Assembly: GCA_002633005.1 (NCBI GenBank)
Contig: NMRA01000346.1
Coordinates: 255,165-319,164, forward strand
Direction of reading: 5' to 3'
Origin: Phoronis australis
Lineage: Eukaryota; Phoronida; Phoronidae
DNA: 64,000 nt
Numbering within the stretch: the stretch's first letter is position 1; each line of letters opens with the position of its first letter. The notes beneath the pieces are model-generated. The model saw nothing but the letters and a program-made list of their open reading frames with translations. It was not told where the DNA came from and searched no databases. A program made the position numbers and the translations under genes. This document shows, one piece after another, positions 34,501-47,420 of the stretch.

Positions 34501-37500
34501 CACAAACACCTTCAACTATAGCTGTCTACTACATGTGCAGTTGTTATTTGAACGCTTAACACACTCTATCCATGCCCAGCACATCCAAGGTAAACACGGT
34601 ATTATTCAGAGACACGTGCGATATATTTTGTAAAAACTGATGGCTAAAATTACCAGTCAGCCAATCATGTGAAAGAGCTCTGATTCGGATTAAAGGTGAT
34701 TGGTCAGAATCACCCAGCTATGGGACGCGATCAATGCAGTGGATTTTTTTAATTGCTTTAGATTTTCAAAGATGTAAATAAATCCGAGGCATAAGTACTG
34801 CGTGTTCCTATGGAGAAAACTGAAGAGTATGACTCGTCCATCACGAGATTAATCCTAACGTCAATAAACGCGTACATGTACTCCGGAAACTCGAGCATGT
34901 CACTCTATAGCCTGAAGCCAATCGTTCAGGGATTCAGTCATGCGTAGTCTCGTTCCGGCCTCCAACGAGTTGCCGGCTTTCTGTAAGCCGAAAACACAGC
35001 CAAGTTCTTGACTGTACTGACTTCCTTGTTGGGAAAGTCACGTGAGTTGACTAACCAGATACGTGCCGTCACTTTCGCATTTAAAAAGGCTGTTGAAATG
35101 TATAAAAAGCCTCTTGTTTGTTTTTTGCTTTTATTCTTTGTACAGTGAATTATTCCAAATACCCTACAAGTACTATAGTACAAGTGTGCAATATGTAAGA
35201 TAAGGTTTGTTTCAGTGCTGTGTGTTTACTTTGAACACCAGTACAGGGCCGCACACACTGAGGTTATGAAAGTGTTAAAGTCATAGGCGGAAATCGACAT
35301 GAAAATAAAGGTAAAAAATATTGTGTAGACGGGAACAATGTTTGAACTTGTTGGTAAGGACTGCCTTCGTTGATAATTTGGTAGACGTCATTTTTATGGC
35401 CATTCAGGAGGTAGAATAGATCGGAACCATCTAGTTCCTGTCAGGAACTAATCTAAGTTCTGCAATGCATAAACGCGGCTGTAATTCTACACGGTCTTGG
35501 TATAAACTAAAATGTTGTAAATGTCGTATCGACACATTCACTGTGGTCTAATAGGCGACTGCCCATAGACGCAATTTATATTTTTGTCAATTTCACTACG
35601 TGCAGTTTCGGATTTTCTTTCTACTACATACTGTAAGTTAGTCATTCAAGTCACCGATGACAATACAACTTTATTTCTAACTGACAGAATAGTTCTTTAC
35701 TTGTCTATACAAATGCATGACATTTAGCCCTCCGGCAACGCTGTGGTCTTAAGTTAACGTCATTCTAACACTTCACTGTATTTGTACATTTTACATGTAC
35801 CTGCCCTTGTTCCAAAGAGACCACGTGAGCAGGGACGACACGAGGCCCTGAACAACACAGAAGGTTATTTAGGTCGTAAAGGAATGACAATTCCATTAAA
35901 ACACAGGCGATCGATTGCACGTAATGCCAAGAACAGGGAAATGTGTTGTTTGCACTTTTGCTGTGATCCATCACACACGTACAATGATTAGAAAATGTGT
36001 GAAAACGTCCCAGGTAATCACGGTAAAATTTGCTATCTTAGCCCATCTGCCGGGAAAGTTTTTGCTCGTTTGTCATGTAATTGCCATACTTGGACTAGGA
36101 AATGCCGCTGTGAAGAACAAAAGATGCGATGTGCTTAGGTGGCACTCAACAGCTTCTCCTCATTTTGCCTCCCCAGAACTGAGAGAAAGCATTACATTTC
36201 TTTACTACAACAAATCTACAAAAGGTTAACCATATGCATGTACTAGTAATAAATAAATCTTGCCTACCGTTTAAAAACGTGCATAAAAATGTGTTTCTTT
36301 TGCTTTTTTGCCCACGACAAACCTAGCCAGCTGTGCTGAAAAACGAACCAAAACACACAAAATTCTCACTTCTCAAGTCAAAACCCTGAATCGCGTGCGA
36401 CTTACCAGCAGACGACGCACTGAGAATGCCAAAACACCCCAATTCTAAAATTGGATAGACAATGAGTGTCGACCAGACATTTTTGCTAACCTGAGAAGTT
36501 TGAGGGGGACGAAAGCTTGCGTTGCCGACTGCAAGTGGTAGAATGTTTATTAAGAGCCACGAGTGCAAGAAAAGCAGGTCAACGGGGCAACAAACTGCAT
36601 TTTTTCAAAAAAGAGCGGGGTTGAAAAATAAACAAATGCTATTTGCAGTCATCGCACTTAGTGTGCCTAGCCAATCCAGCAGGTGCACCTTTTATGAAAT
36701 TTGGGGGGTTGGACTGTTGCTATTGAGAGCCACCTTTATTTCAAGGAGGCAATACCTCCCCTTCTGTTAAAATGACTTGTGAATTAGGTCACACTGTTAC
36801 AAGAGTGGTCTCATCTAGTTATTTACGGAGATTAGAGACGATTTTCAGACTGAAGAAGAACTTACAGATTGTCATCACTTGAGACCAAGCTCATCGAAAT
36901 TGCTTGTAGCTGCGAGTTAATTTTAGAGACTGCCAAAGCAGTGAGTTGGAGGAGTTCCAGACTAGTTACTATAACCAATTCAAATTCACACAAGTATAGG
37001 TACCCGATGACGTTGCATTGGAAGAACGAATACGGCCAATGAAGAAAGTTAATGTTTTAAAACTCTGAACATGGTTTACACAGGATTTATCTGGTTACTG
37101 ATATGACTTGCATCATAATATTATTATGAGAGAGGAAAATATAAATCAAATTGAAGATGGCAGTCATTGGTAAATAATACGTGTAAATAAAAAAGTGTAA
37201 ATAATACGTGTAAATAACAATTAATAATGTGCAGCACACACTTGATTGATGAGACAGGGATGTAAAAAGCATATTAAACTATACTTGAACTTTCTCCACA
37301 GGGGGTACGAATCGACTGACTCGACAAACGATTTACACCGATATCAGAAATAACAAATGACAACTACATGCAGTGACAGTAACTAACTATTTTTCCGGCT
37401 AGCAGGTAAACACATAAGGCTCACTCAGCAGACAGGTGATGAAATGTCATGTGGAATCGAAATTACCGCGAGTCAACGGGAAAACTGAACGGTGTATAGT

Positions 37501-38524
37501 GTTTGCTCGCTGGTGTACCTCGATTGTTTTTGTGATGAGTCTTCGAGCGAGATTAATGACATAAAGGGTTATACCAGCTATGGCGTTCATATTCGAATGT
37601 GACGTTTCACACGTTATCGAACGATCCGTCGTCGAAATGACCAACTGTTACTAACTCAGTAGGATGTTACGGCAATTAACTTGATAACTGCTAAAGACGT
37701 TGACTCACGCAGACGAATTAAACGAAGCTAACTGAATAGTCAAAGTTCTATAGCCCATGAAACACATAATAAAATCGATCCGATTAAACTGACTATAACC
37801 ATTAATAATGCTTTAAGCCTGCTCTGCTTTATGTTATGAGAGTTCCCGCTACCGCGTTGTATTATAAATTAGGTTTAGTCTGACAGTACAGAAACTTGTT
37901 GCAAGGAAGGCGACACCGAGTGCCAGAAGGTGGCGATAATTGCAGTTTGGTGGTATATGCAACAACGCCTAAGTGCAACAACCAACAAAAGTTGTGATGG
38001 CAATCAAACATAAATGCAATAACTATTCACTGAACTCATAAATTAATTAAAGGTGTATTGCGACCCCTTTCAGTTACAAAGTAACAACCCCTTCAAACCA
38101 ATCTCCTTCTTAATAGTCTTCAAATTTTTTACATTAGGTCACAACATGTGTACGTCATAGGCTTGGGAATAAATAACTCTTCGTTATTGCTCGCAGTGTT
38201 TTTTAATAAATTAGCTTGAACCGGCAAAGGGGATCATTTTATGCGCCAAGCAGGGCCTCAAGCAATAGCCAGCTGTCAGTTTTTCCCAAATCCAGAAATC
38301 CGTTGCCAAGAGTAAGAATCGATTGTAGCACAGTTAATTACCATGTGGTGGAACAGAAAATCTTTTGGCAGAAAGCAGGTTCATTGCAACCATAATCAGG
38401 TTCATTAATGTAAAATTAAGGCGGAGATACCATATTAAAATGCACCAGTTATCACTTCTCTGCTTCGTCGTCAAGGCGCATGAGCGAAATGACGTCATCT
38501 TCCCTTTGTCCCTTCCCTAGTTGT
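31589..38524. other. No recognised gene (about 6.9 kb)
   Basis: No family match. A 129-codon minus-strand frame lies at 32797-33186. A 47-bp minus-strand stretch (35811-35857) sits between a strong acceptor, CTTCTGTGTTGTTCAG, and the donor GGGCAG|GTACATG, but is too short to prove. A block at 35040-35250 resembles 23190-23400. A 28-bp direct duplication of GTAAATAATACGTGTAAATA lies at 37170-37220. Confidence 0.4.
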
Positions 38525-38779
38525 ATATAAAATGTTCACTTACTTAGAGACGTGGTTGGTTGTGGGCAGACGTTTCGACCTGGTCCGCCAGGTCTTCGTC
38601 GATGAATGAGGGATTTCCCGCCTTACGCTCGTTAAGAATGCTGGAGTACACGGGGTAGGCGGAGTGATCGACAAAGACCTGGCGAACCAGGTCGAAACGT
38701 CTGCCAACAAGCAGCAACGTCTCTAAGTAAGTGAACATTTTATATACAATGCCTCTAGAGACCAATGACGAACCTATTC
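38525..38779. mobile_element. Penelope-like inverted insertion with hammerhead-like folds
   Basis: A 255-bp insertion flanked by an exact 16-bp direct repeat, TCCCTTCCCTAGTTGT (38509-38524 and 38780-38795). Most of it is an inverted repeat with arms of about 84 bp: the left starts TATAAAATGTTCACTTAC and the right ends GTAAGTGAACATTTTATA, with few mismatches. Each arm holds a 7-bp stem (GACCTGG/CCAGGTC) capped by a four-base loop and followed by GAAACGTC, as in the stem II plus GAAA of hammerhead ribozymes reported in Penelope-like retroelements. The other core box, normally CUGANGA, reads TCGACGA or TCGACAA, so self-cleavage is unlikely. About 30 bp between the right arm and the target duplication are outside the palindrome. 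Confidence 0.6.
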
Positions 38780-38795
38780 TCCCTTCCCTAGTTGT

Positions 38796-39659
38796 CAGAA
38801 AATAAACGAAAGAACCATGTAAAACATTTGCGGAGTCACAGTGACTTCCCCGTCTTGCGGAAGGGCTATCTAGTAGCAAGAGTTTCACTCGAAACTAAAG
38901 AGTAACTTCTGGTGTGTCAAGAAATGTGTAGTCTTTTCCCCAAAGCCGCAGAGTGAGTCGTTTGTTTGCATTTTGATGGATAAAAGACACTTATGCATTA
39001 GCAGCGTTGCCATGTCAAAATAGTTTCATACTTATTTCACAATTTGTCTCTGTAAGAAAAGCAGCTAGACATTCAGTTTGAATAAAACAATCTTCCTGAT
39101 ACGTACGATTAGCTATAGTTTGCAAGATCACTCAAATTGTATCAATTGTTAATTAAATGAACAATTTCTTGTGCATTACACCCCTTTTGCTTTTTCTGCC
39201 ATCTGCCAGCAAAAAAAATGTGCCTGAATAACAAATTGTTTTGTGGAAGGTGAACCCCACAGACTGCAGGGAAGAAAATCACTGACGTAATGGGAGGTGA
39301 CGTTTACCTCAGATTCAACAGGCCCCCTTTTCCCATACGGTAAAATATTGCCCTTTTTCTAAAAAAGTGTAACGTGACGATGCCAATCATAAACAGACGT
39401 CATACTTGTAGCGTCAATGCGCGAAAATAACGCTTGTCGGAGTTGCCAACGATATAATTTGTTCGGTAGAATTCAGTTGCGTAAACAGTTTCATCCAAAA
39501 TTTTCATTTTTTTCCTACCAAACATAAAAAGGTTGTACCTCGCAGAATACCTTTACAGTCGGAATTTAACAAATCAGCAGTTAACGATCACACAGTTAAA
39601 GAAAATTTTGTAATTCAATGGAAAAAATGCTCCACTATTGGACAGAGAGTCAGTGGACT
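38796..39659. other. No feature seen
   Basis: AT-rich sequence without coding signal. Confidence 0.4.
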
Positions 39660-39960
39660 GGAACTGTGTATCCATTTGTTGCATCTTGTCATATTTGCCG
39701 TTTTGCGTGACGCCCCATCTGGTAGCCAATAGGCCAATACTCGTCTGGTTTCGTATACCCACCTGGTCCCATGAGGCACTATGCATTTTTCTGTACCCAT
39801 TTGATACTCTATACTTCAGTGTAGCAATTTGGCAGTGTGTACCCATCTGGTCGATGCAGTACTGTGTACTCATCTAACTGGTAACCAACGTATGCGGTAT
39901 TGACGTACCATGTGAAACTTTAGCGTTTATATTTTGTGATACCCCGTATCCATCTGCTAC
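39660..39960. repeat. Degenerate minisatellite around GTACCCATCTGGT
   Basis: About seven diverged, irregularly spaced copies of a word like GTGTACCCATCTGGTC: near 39666, 39713, 39754, 39792, 39838, 39865 and 39946. Spacing is roughly 30-50 bp, with one wider gap. On the minus strand the copies give recurring D/YQMGT peptides in an open frame (39574-39873), explained by the repeat rather than by a gene. Confidence 0.55.
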
Positions 39961-42900
39961 GCACCACCACCTATTGTAATTGACCTATAGTCAGGATTTT
40001 GAGTGACGGCTTAACTGACCAATCAGAATGCAGCATTCTTGACACACCTTCGTTTCCAAGTCGTCATTTTACCCGAGGAACAACACGTTACCGGGTAAAA
40101 CTTATTGTTTGTTTGTCGACTTTCCGCAAGGGAGCGGAGCTTGCGATAGGTCAACTGAGCCGTGACCCAGATATTGCCAACACACCACCTTACTATAAAT
40201 GTCCATATATAATACATGTGTTCTTTCGTTTGCCCCAATTAATTAAATTGTAGTTGATGAATTGAAAGCTTACTCTTATAAACTTGAAAAACACTCGTTT
40301 AGTTACACAAATTTTTTCTCAGAGAGAACTCCAACAGTGATGAGAATTTTCTATAAATCATAGTTCGATTTTTTACGTGTATGTGCTTTATTTATGCAAG
40401 ATACTGCGAGGCCAATTACCCTCGTTTCCCCAGCTGTTAAACCACGTGACCTTCAGGTACTGGCTTTTACCCGGTAAGTAATTTTAGGGTTCGGACATCA
40501 GGTCCAATAACACGATAGTCTGGTAATAGTTACGCCACAAAAATTGCATATCTTAGGTGTTATATTTAGCACATTACCGGGTTTTACATGCGGATTTGGT
40601 CATTTAGAAATTGAGTCTGGTATAATCATGCCATCGGCAACCCGATATCATTCGATTTTTTCAGACTCAGCGAGAGATTTGAATCCGTTAATTTGATAAA
40701 GGCTGGAATTATTGAAACATTATAAGCTTTTCAAAAAACAAAGATGTCAAGCTACTTCTGGAAACATGTGGAGGAATTTTAACCACACAGCAGTCTAGGA
40801 AAGCTCGACATTTCTGGAATTGTTCAACACTACTTGCACTGCAATCCACCTAGCTCTCGATTTCGTTCTCAAATACTCGTTCTGGAGGGGTACTCCTCTA
40901 TGTGCTTTGGCTCTTACATTAAAAAAGAAAGCATTTAGTTTTTCACACCTGCTTGATCAATATCTAGAACTCTGGACATGGAATGCTAAATTCGACCTCG
41001 CGCGAGTGAAGTTGTGCCGCGCAATCGCGCATGCGTGGGACTTCTTTGCATCCGATTGTTCCTGCGTTGTTTCTTACATAGTGCTTAGGACGGAGTGTTT
41101 GTTTACCACAGACGAAGCAAGTTTTGAACCATTGTCTCTAAAAACTTCTTCCGAATAAATTTTATCTATGTTTTGCAATATTATGCGGTCTAATGAGTCA
41201 GGCATTGTCAAAGGAAGGGACATCTGATTGACTCAGCGCTCCGGGATGCCAGCTGTGGGTACTACCGCTGTCTCGCTGGTAGACGAGTTACACTTATTTT
41301 GAAAGTTTATACATTTTCCTTAAAATATATCCACATCTGGAAAATGACATTACTCATAAAAAGAGACAGTGTTCTTTTGAACGTCTGTTTTGTGGCAAAA
41401 ACCCATGAAGCGCCCCAAGTTTTTTTCTTCTTAGTAGAACCGGAAATATTGCTGTGTCAAGTGGGCATGAAAAGAGCACTAAACCCAGTTTTAATTGCAC
41501 TTAGAAATAATGTTAGAAGAAGGGAACTTGTGGGAAAATAACACAAGTTTGAAAACACCTTAAGAAGTCTTCTAAATTGGTAAATGTCCGTTTGCTCATT
41601 TGTTGACGGGTGTGGAGAAAGATGTCCACGTCGAGTCACAGGGCCAAATAAAACAATGAGGAAACGCATCATTATCGTAATCCAAAGCTAAAACGTTAAT
41701 AGATCTCCGAGCATGTGACACGTTTTTATTGTCAAAGCGTACTTGCAATCATTTGTGGGCGGCCACAGGTCACACCCAATTGTATGTCCGACATTACAGT
41801 AAACATACTTCCCTTGATACCTCGTAAGCACAACAGAAACAATGAAATCGTATTTTGGCTAATACATGTATTTATCACATTTCTTTCGGAACAAACGACA
41901 ATAACATTTTTTTTTCACGGAGAATTCAATTAGGGGAGCCAATATGATAGAAAAAACACCCGTTGTAATACACGATTGCTTGATTTATTTCAGTCAGTGT
42001 TTTATTGCCTTGGAGTCATGGCCAACGTTCCACACGAAAGGACAAGACCAAAGTTTCTGATGCCGACGGGTTGTGTTTACCACGTTAGTTACTAATGACA
42101 ATTTCTTAAAGACATTATGGTGGAATGTGTTTTGAACAGCTAAAAGCTGAATGAAATATAATTGTTCCTGTGATGTCAAACCAGTCTGAAATAGTGGTGG
42201 AAACAACTGGTCAAACCGTGACGTGAATACGTAAAATGGGAGGCCTAGCTGAGGAAATAGAAAATATTTTGCAACTCTGAAAGGACATACCGGGTCTTCG
42301 TCGCCAGTTTAAAGGGACAACAGTCCGAAAAATGCTGACTGGGGGCCTTTCGCACTTCAAAAACATGCAGTTGCTCTTTCTATTATCTTATAAGATAAAA
42401 ATCATTTAAAACTGCTATTTAGTAAATTATCTTTAGTCAGAACTAGGGACCTGGTTACTATGTCCGAAGCACATATAAATAAAGACAGAGACTGGGCATT
42501 CTAGTATTAGTGGACGTCAAGCAACGTGTCTCGTGAGGCGCAATTTTTCTGTTGCATCTCACTGTCAACAACACGCGTGGTTGTAGGCAAATAAGGATCT
42601 TTGATTATATTAAACGTTTTGCTACATCGCGTTAAACGCGCATATTAAACATTGCTGACTTCGACGTTGGCCGATTTTGTTCCTTACAACCCACTTTCAA
42701 CGAAACCTAGTTCAAATAATTCAGATAATTCACTGAATACTGGGGCTCGTTCCACATACAATTGTTCGTTACCAGCTATTCTAATGACCCGGTGACCGCA
42801 GCCATAGCGAGTAATAGTAGTGAAAGTAGAAATAGTGGTAATGGTAGTAATACATGTAGCAGTTGTAGTAATGCAATAGTAATAAGAATGATAATGGGTA

Positions 42901-43149
42901 GCCAAACTTATGCCGTGTCAGTCCTGAGGGTATTCCTGTAGAAGAGTTATACTGGAACATAAATGTGCGAAATGTGATTTTTACGCAAAATTAGTCTCCA
43001 CATTTTTTGTACAAGCCCGCTCTGTAAACGACAGGTATTAAAATTTCCGGGCGGCACCCCATGTCCAAAATACTCGAGTATTCCCGACCGTGTCAGATAC
43101 TATTTGTTCGTGATTTTGGTCATTTACTTCGTGATATAACGTCGGTTTC
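39961..43149. other. No recognised gene; AGT-rich microsatellite
   Basis: An imperfect AGT/GTA trinucleotide run lies at 42811-42892. TTACCCGG words recur at 40072, 40105 and 40469, the last next to a GTAAGTAATT donor-like site. The frame at 40820-41158 (112 codons) matches nothing known. Confidence 0.4.
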
Positions 43150-43275
43150 GTAAAATGTAACAATGATACATTTCTCCCACGTGCATTCGACATAAAATGT
43201 AACATCTAGGAGAGGCTAACAGAGTAAAATGTAACAATGACGTAAATTGTAACAGTTGTTACATTTGTTACATAT
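43150..43275. repeat. Short cluster of AAAATGTAACAATGA repeats
   Basis: Three direct copies of AAAATGTAAC lie near 43154, 43192 and 43226, followed by the palindromic stretch TGTAACAGTTGTTACA. No gene. Confidence 0.5.
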
Positions 43276-44866
43276 TACTCGGTAAATAAAACAACAAGAA
43301 TGGATCAACTGAATTTTGAAATTTTCGGATGTAACAACTTCCTTTAACAACAAAAACAGAAATAAAGTAAAATCAAACACAAAATGACAATTGACATATA
43401 AGATATGGTGTAATGAAAATGATACATTTTTGCGTAAAAAATTCAATGACATATTACGAAATTGTTATATTTTACGGCGTATGAGCGCGCGCAACTTACT
43501 CTATAACTTGATGTTCTAACGTGCCAGGTGTCGTCTATAGGTTTATCAATTAATTGCCCGACGACATTTCAGGTGGGAAAGTAAGACATACAATTATTCA
43601 TAAGATGCCAACAGGGACAAATAATCCGAATGAAAAATTTATTGATGCCGTCATGTCAAACGATAAACTACTTTCCGGTGAGCTGTGGCAGCAATGTGCG
43701 TAAAAGGTGACACGAGCAAATGACATTTGTTTCACTACGTAGTGTCAAAAATCTTAAAAAATTGACCTGCCAATGACCTTTAGACACCTGCGTTTGAAAG
43801 TCGTATCACCGTGTGTGCAAACGAATAATGGAGTGGGCACAGTGTTTAAAATCACTTCTATCATAAATTTCATTTAAACTATGTATCCTTATAAACACAT
43901 GAATTCACAAATGAGTCCAACTGTCTAAGCGTTCTACAGCCGTTTCAATTAAGTTTTAAAAATTCACAAAAAATCTTAAACGTTAAAATTTCTCTCTAAG
44001 TGACACACGTTTTTTAAAATGACTGATAACGATTAACAAAATTATTCTGATAATGCACAACACAATTTCTCATAGCGTTGAATGTCGACAAACTTCGATG
44101 TATACATTAACTTAAACACTAAAACAAAAACGGAAATACATACAAGGATGCAAGAGTACGAAAATATATGAATACGCGATGTACATCGTACACTTACATA
44201 GTATCTCATGAAACCCGTCATGTGTTCTAAATTGGGGAAAATAAAAACTCGTATGTTTTCGCGATGACTCCATAGTTACGATGTTTTTCTCCATAAGTTA
44301 GTTATTTCAAATAGCAAGCACCCCTCTGAGAAGTCCTAGAAGTTTTTATAGGTTCCCTTGGCAGAGAAACGCACAATACACGCACAATCGGACCTACATG
44401 GACACAACCGCTATGTGCCACGAATAATCGCTACACGATTGAGTTTCAAGACATGCGTAATTGGAAAAATAACCACAGCAAAACGATCCTCAACTCATTA
44501 GCGTGTTTACATTTTCCAGTTCGGTTGAATTAAACAGACAATTTGTTTTTAAATACCTACTGTCAGGGACTAACGATGCACTTGAAAGATTTGTGTTAGC
44601 GTCTTGAATGTAGCCACCTCCTCAATCTCTGTCCAATTACTGCACACTCGAGATGGTTTGAACATTAAAATATCACCTTGCACGATCTAGCTACTGTTTG
44701 AAGCGCGTACCAGGGTCATTAACTTCGGTTCCAATTATTTTGTTTTAATTTGGAGAACCGATTAACAAACACATTGATTGTGTGTGGTTCTTGTTCACCT
44801 ATTACTAAGAAAGGGATTAACAGCGAAAACGCCGATGATCAATTATATTATTCTAAACAAATCTTC
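43276..44866. other. No feature seen
   Basis: AT-rich; no coding signal noted. Confidence 0.4.
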
Positions 44867-44870
44867 TTAA

Positions 44871-45774
44871 AGGGACACAATCGCTTTTGGGGACGAAAAA
44901 CTCGTTCTGGGATTATGTGTAGGTAAACTAGATTTCCTTTAGCTGTTGGCTATGACCCGCAGAACTAAATAACTACACCTTTCACTGTGTATTTTTTATT
45001 AGAAGTCGCCGATTTCTGTTTTGGCTTCCAGTTAATAGCCATTTCCAAGACCTACACCTAGTCACTAAATGGCGATAGGGTATCTGGTGGACAGCGTTCT
45101 TATACGTTCTTGTATGGGTGTAGTGCACAGGATATTCCCAACCTTTTCCATAAATTATTTGGCACCACCATGATGTCAAATTCCTGTTTTCCGGTGGGAT
45201 CTGCAAAACGGATTTGGCTATTTAGGAAAACGAGTTTGCATAATTAGCCTGACATCTTTCAGCGAGGAAATCAATGGGTTGATAAGTCAAACACTGAAAT
45301 CATCATAGGTATTCGAAAAACGTTTTAGATTTTCCATAAAAATCAACCAAAACTATGTTTGAATATCAAACTTATCTCGCACGGCAATGTAGCCCACAAT
45401 CTAGATACATGTAGGTTATTACTCCAATGGAGTTTCAGTTCTTCGCCTCTTTTTTAGCGTACACTCGGGACATTAGCCATTGCTTGTTTACGCCGGCTTT
45501 GACTAGCGCAACACAACGCCCAAGCCGATTAAGTCGCAACTCGAATAGACCAAGTGAAACCAATGCGCTGACGGGCTGTCTAGAGTCAATATCAAATGAA
45601 GTTTAACTTCTCCAAAGTGTTTTATATTCTTTCTACGCAGCGAGGAACATAAATTCATAAAACACATCAATTTTGTGACATAGCTCCGGCCAATGTTAAA
45701 AAGTGGTAAAAATTTATTTCACTCAAAAACATCCACCAAAACGTTTTTGGCCCTATAAAGTCGACTGTGTTCCT
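44871..45774. mobile_element. piggyBac-like non-autonomous element with TTAA flanks
   Basis: A 904-bp segment bounded on both sides by TTAA (44867-44870 and 45775-45778), the invariant target duplication of piggyBac transposons. The left end reads AGGGACACAATCG and the complement of the right end reads AGGAACACAGTCG (11 of 13 identical); further similarity follows (GGGGACGAAAAAC versus GGGCCAAAAAC). No transposase frame is present, so it is a non-autonomous or internally deleted copy. A similar left end, TTAAAGGGGCGTTATCG, occurs near 54185 without a partner that I could find. Confidence 0.65.
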
Positions 45775-45778
45775 TTAA

Positions 45779-46999
45779 AGTGCAAATCAATCGAAACTGG
45801 CATAAGCTTTCTTGTTTAGCATCAAGTACTTCGATAAACATTTTGATCACGTAAACGTTTACCCAATGAGCATAACTAATGGAATTAAATAGAATATAAG
45901 TGAAAGTACAGGGATCACTAAGTATGCACGTTTACAATGTTACAGGAGATACTATAGCCGATATGGATACTTCACCGCCTTCAAATACTGATAGCATAAA
46001 TATTGCAAATAACTGTTACGGCTTTATACTATTTTGAAGATGGTTTTGCTTCTGCAGAGCACATTTAACGCAGCTGAAGGGATGTGTAATTTTAGTAGAA
46101 GTTTATCCTATAGAGGTCTTTGCTCTCACCGTAAGTGCCATACATCGGATTTCTGTGCATCTTAATTTTGGGTTACGCAGCTTTGAGATACGCGACGCAA
46201 AAAATAGGTCAATATTTTATGAAGAATGCAGTTCGACCCAAAAATATAACTGGGCCGTGACACTAAGTGAATTTGGCATGCATTTTGCCAGTTAATTTAC
46301 ATGTACAAATGGTCACTTTCAGTAATGAAATGCCACACGGTTTCTTACGTTTTCAGCGCTTCCAAATGTCAGGCATGTTTTGATTTGCAACAGAAAACAG
46401 AACATGGTGTTCCGATTGTACATCCGTGTATCTGTCAGTTTTGCAAGACGCAGCAAACACGTGTACACGTACAGACGTACGCTGCTGGTTAGGGATTGAT
46501 GTTTATTGACCATCTCAAGAGATCGGGCACGAGTACAGTATACATGATTGTCTTTTAAGTTTTACTCCAGATATTTCAAATGTTTGTCGTTTCAGCGAAC
46601 AAGGCTCAAAATAAGCAACCTTTTGAAATTCTATGATCAAGGCGAAACCTTCTTTGAACATGAAATAGTTCTGGGCATTACTGCGGTGACCGACGTACCT
46701 AAGTCACGCAATAGTATTAAAGTACATGTACATTCACATGCAACTGCCTGGATATTGCTGATGTAACGTTGTACAACTATGTAAAAACCACAGATTATCT
46801 TTAGAAGTGCGTTTCAAATACACGCAGACTAATGGAGGTAACGCAACCTCATGATAATCCGTTCTTTCTAAAGATAGTTGATGAAAGTCAGTAACCCCTC
46901 TTTAAGAGCCTCACTCACGAGCCTCACTCTGTCACAAAGGTAATCACATTTCTAAAATTCATTGGTCTGTTTACACCGGGATCTAGCCCATTTTCATAG
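45779..46999. other. No feature seen
   Basis: No coding signal beyond short chance frames. Confidence 0.4.
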
Positions 47000-47000
47000 G

Positions 47001-47047
47001 TACGACGTTTTGGTTGCTCATTTTTTCCGGCCATCTTCAGGTGTCAA
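47001..47047 (-). ncRNA. Degenerate hammerhead-like motif (Penelope-type)
   Basis: On the minus strand the sequence reads CACCTGAAGATGG, then a loop, then CCAAAACGTCGTACC. CTGAAGA fits the hammerhead CUGANGA box, TGG/CCA can form a minimal stem, and AAAAC stands where GAAAC is required. This is the layout of the small hammerhead motifs of Penelope-like retroelements, with a lost G. It is probably an inactive relic. Confidence 0.3.
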
Positions 47048-47127
47048 GGCGCTCTTAGAAGAACAAGCGCTGGTGCGTGGAACACTCATGGTGATCAATA
47101 ATGCTAACTCTTTCGTTTTGTTAGTGA

Positions 47128-47200
47128 AAGGTGGGATTGAACTAGGGACCTTTAGATTGTCCGTCCAGCGCTATAACCACTACACCACAGAGTCATTTTC
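47128..47200 (-). repeat. tRNA-like sequence, probable SINE fragment
   Basis: The minus strand reads GTGGTGTAGTGGTTATAGCGC (A-box-like) and about 25 bases later GGTCCCTAGTTCAATCCCACC (B-box-like, with TTCAATC intact). The anticodon and T stems pair poorly, so it is not a convincing functional tRNA gene. It lies just beyond the hammerhead-like motif. Confidence 0.55.
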
Positions 47201-47420
47201 AAAAAACGTTATAACAACTGAAGATTAGCGGAGATTTGACCGACCGAAATGTAGTGCCAACGTAAATAAGCTTGAAGTTGGTGCAAAAATACCAAAAGAT
47301 TTTTCAAATGATGTTACCACATCACCACCTCTAAGTGGTCTTAGGATAATAATACACTGGGCCCCTATTTCAGCGAAAATGTATAGGGACTTAGTCCTTA
47401 AATAATGGGTATCGTGCATA

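Noticed and set aside
38544-38888. 114-codon minus-strand frame
   Set aside because: Runs straight through the inverted Penelope-like insertion; the peptide is that of the repeat arms plus chance flanks.
39574-39873. 99-codon minus-strand frame with repeating QMGT motifs
   Set aside because: Explained by the minisatellite; no splice context or family match.
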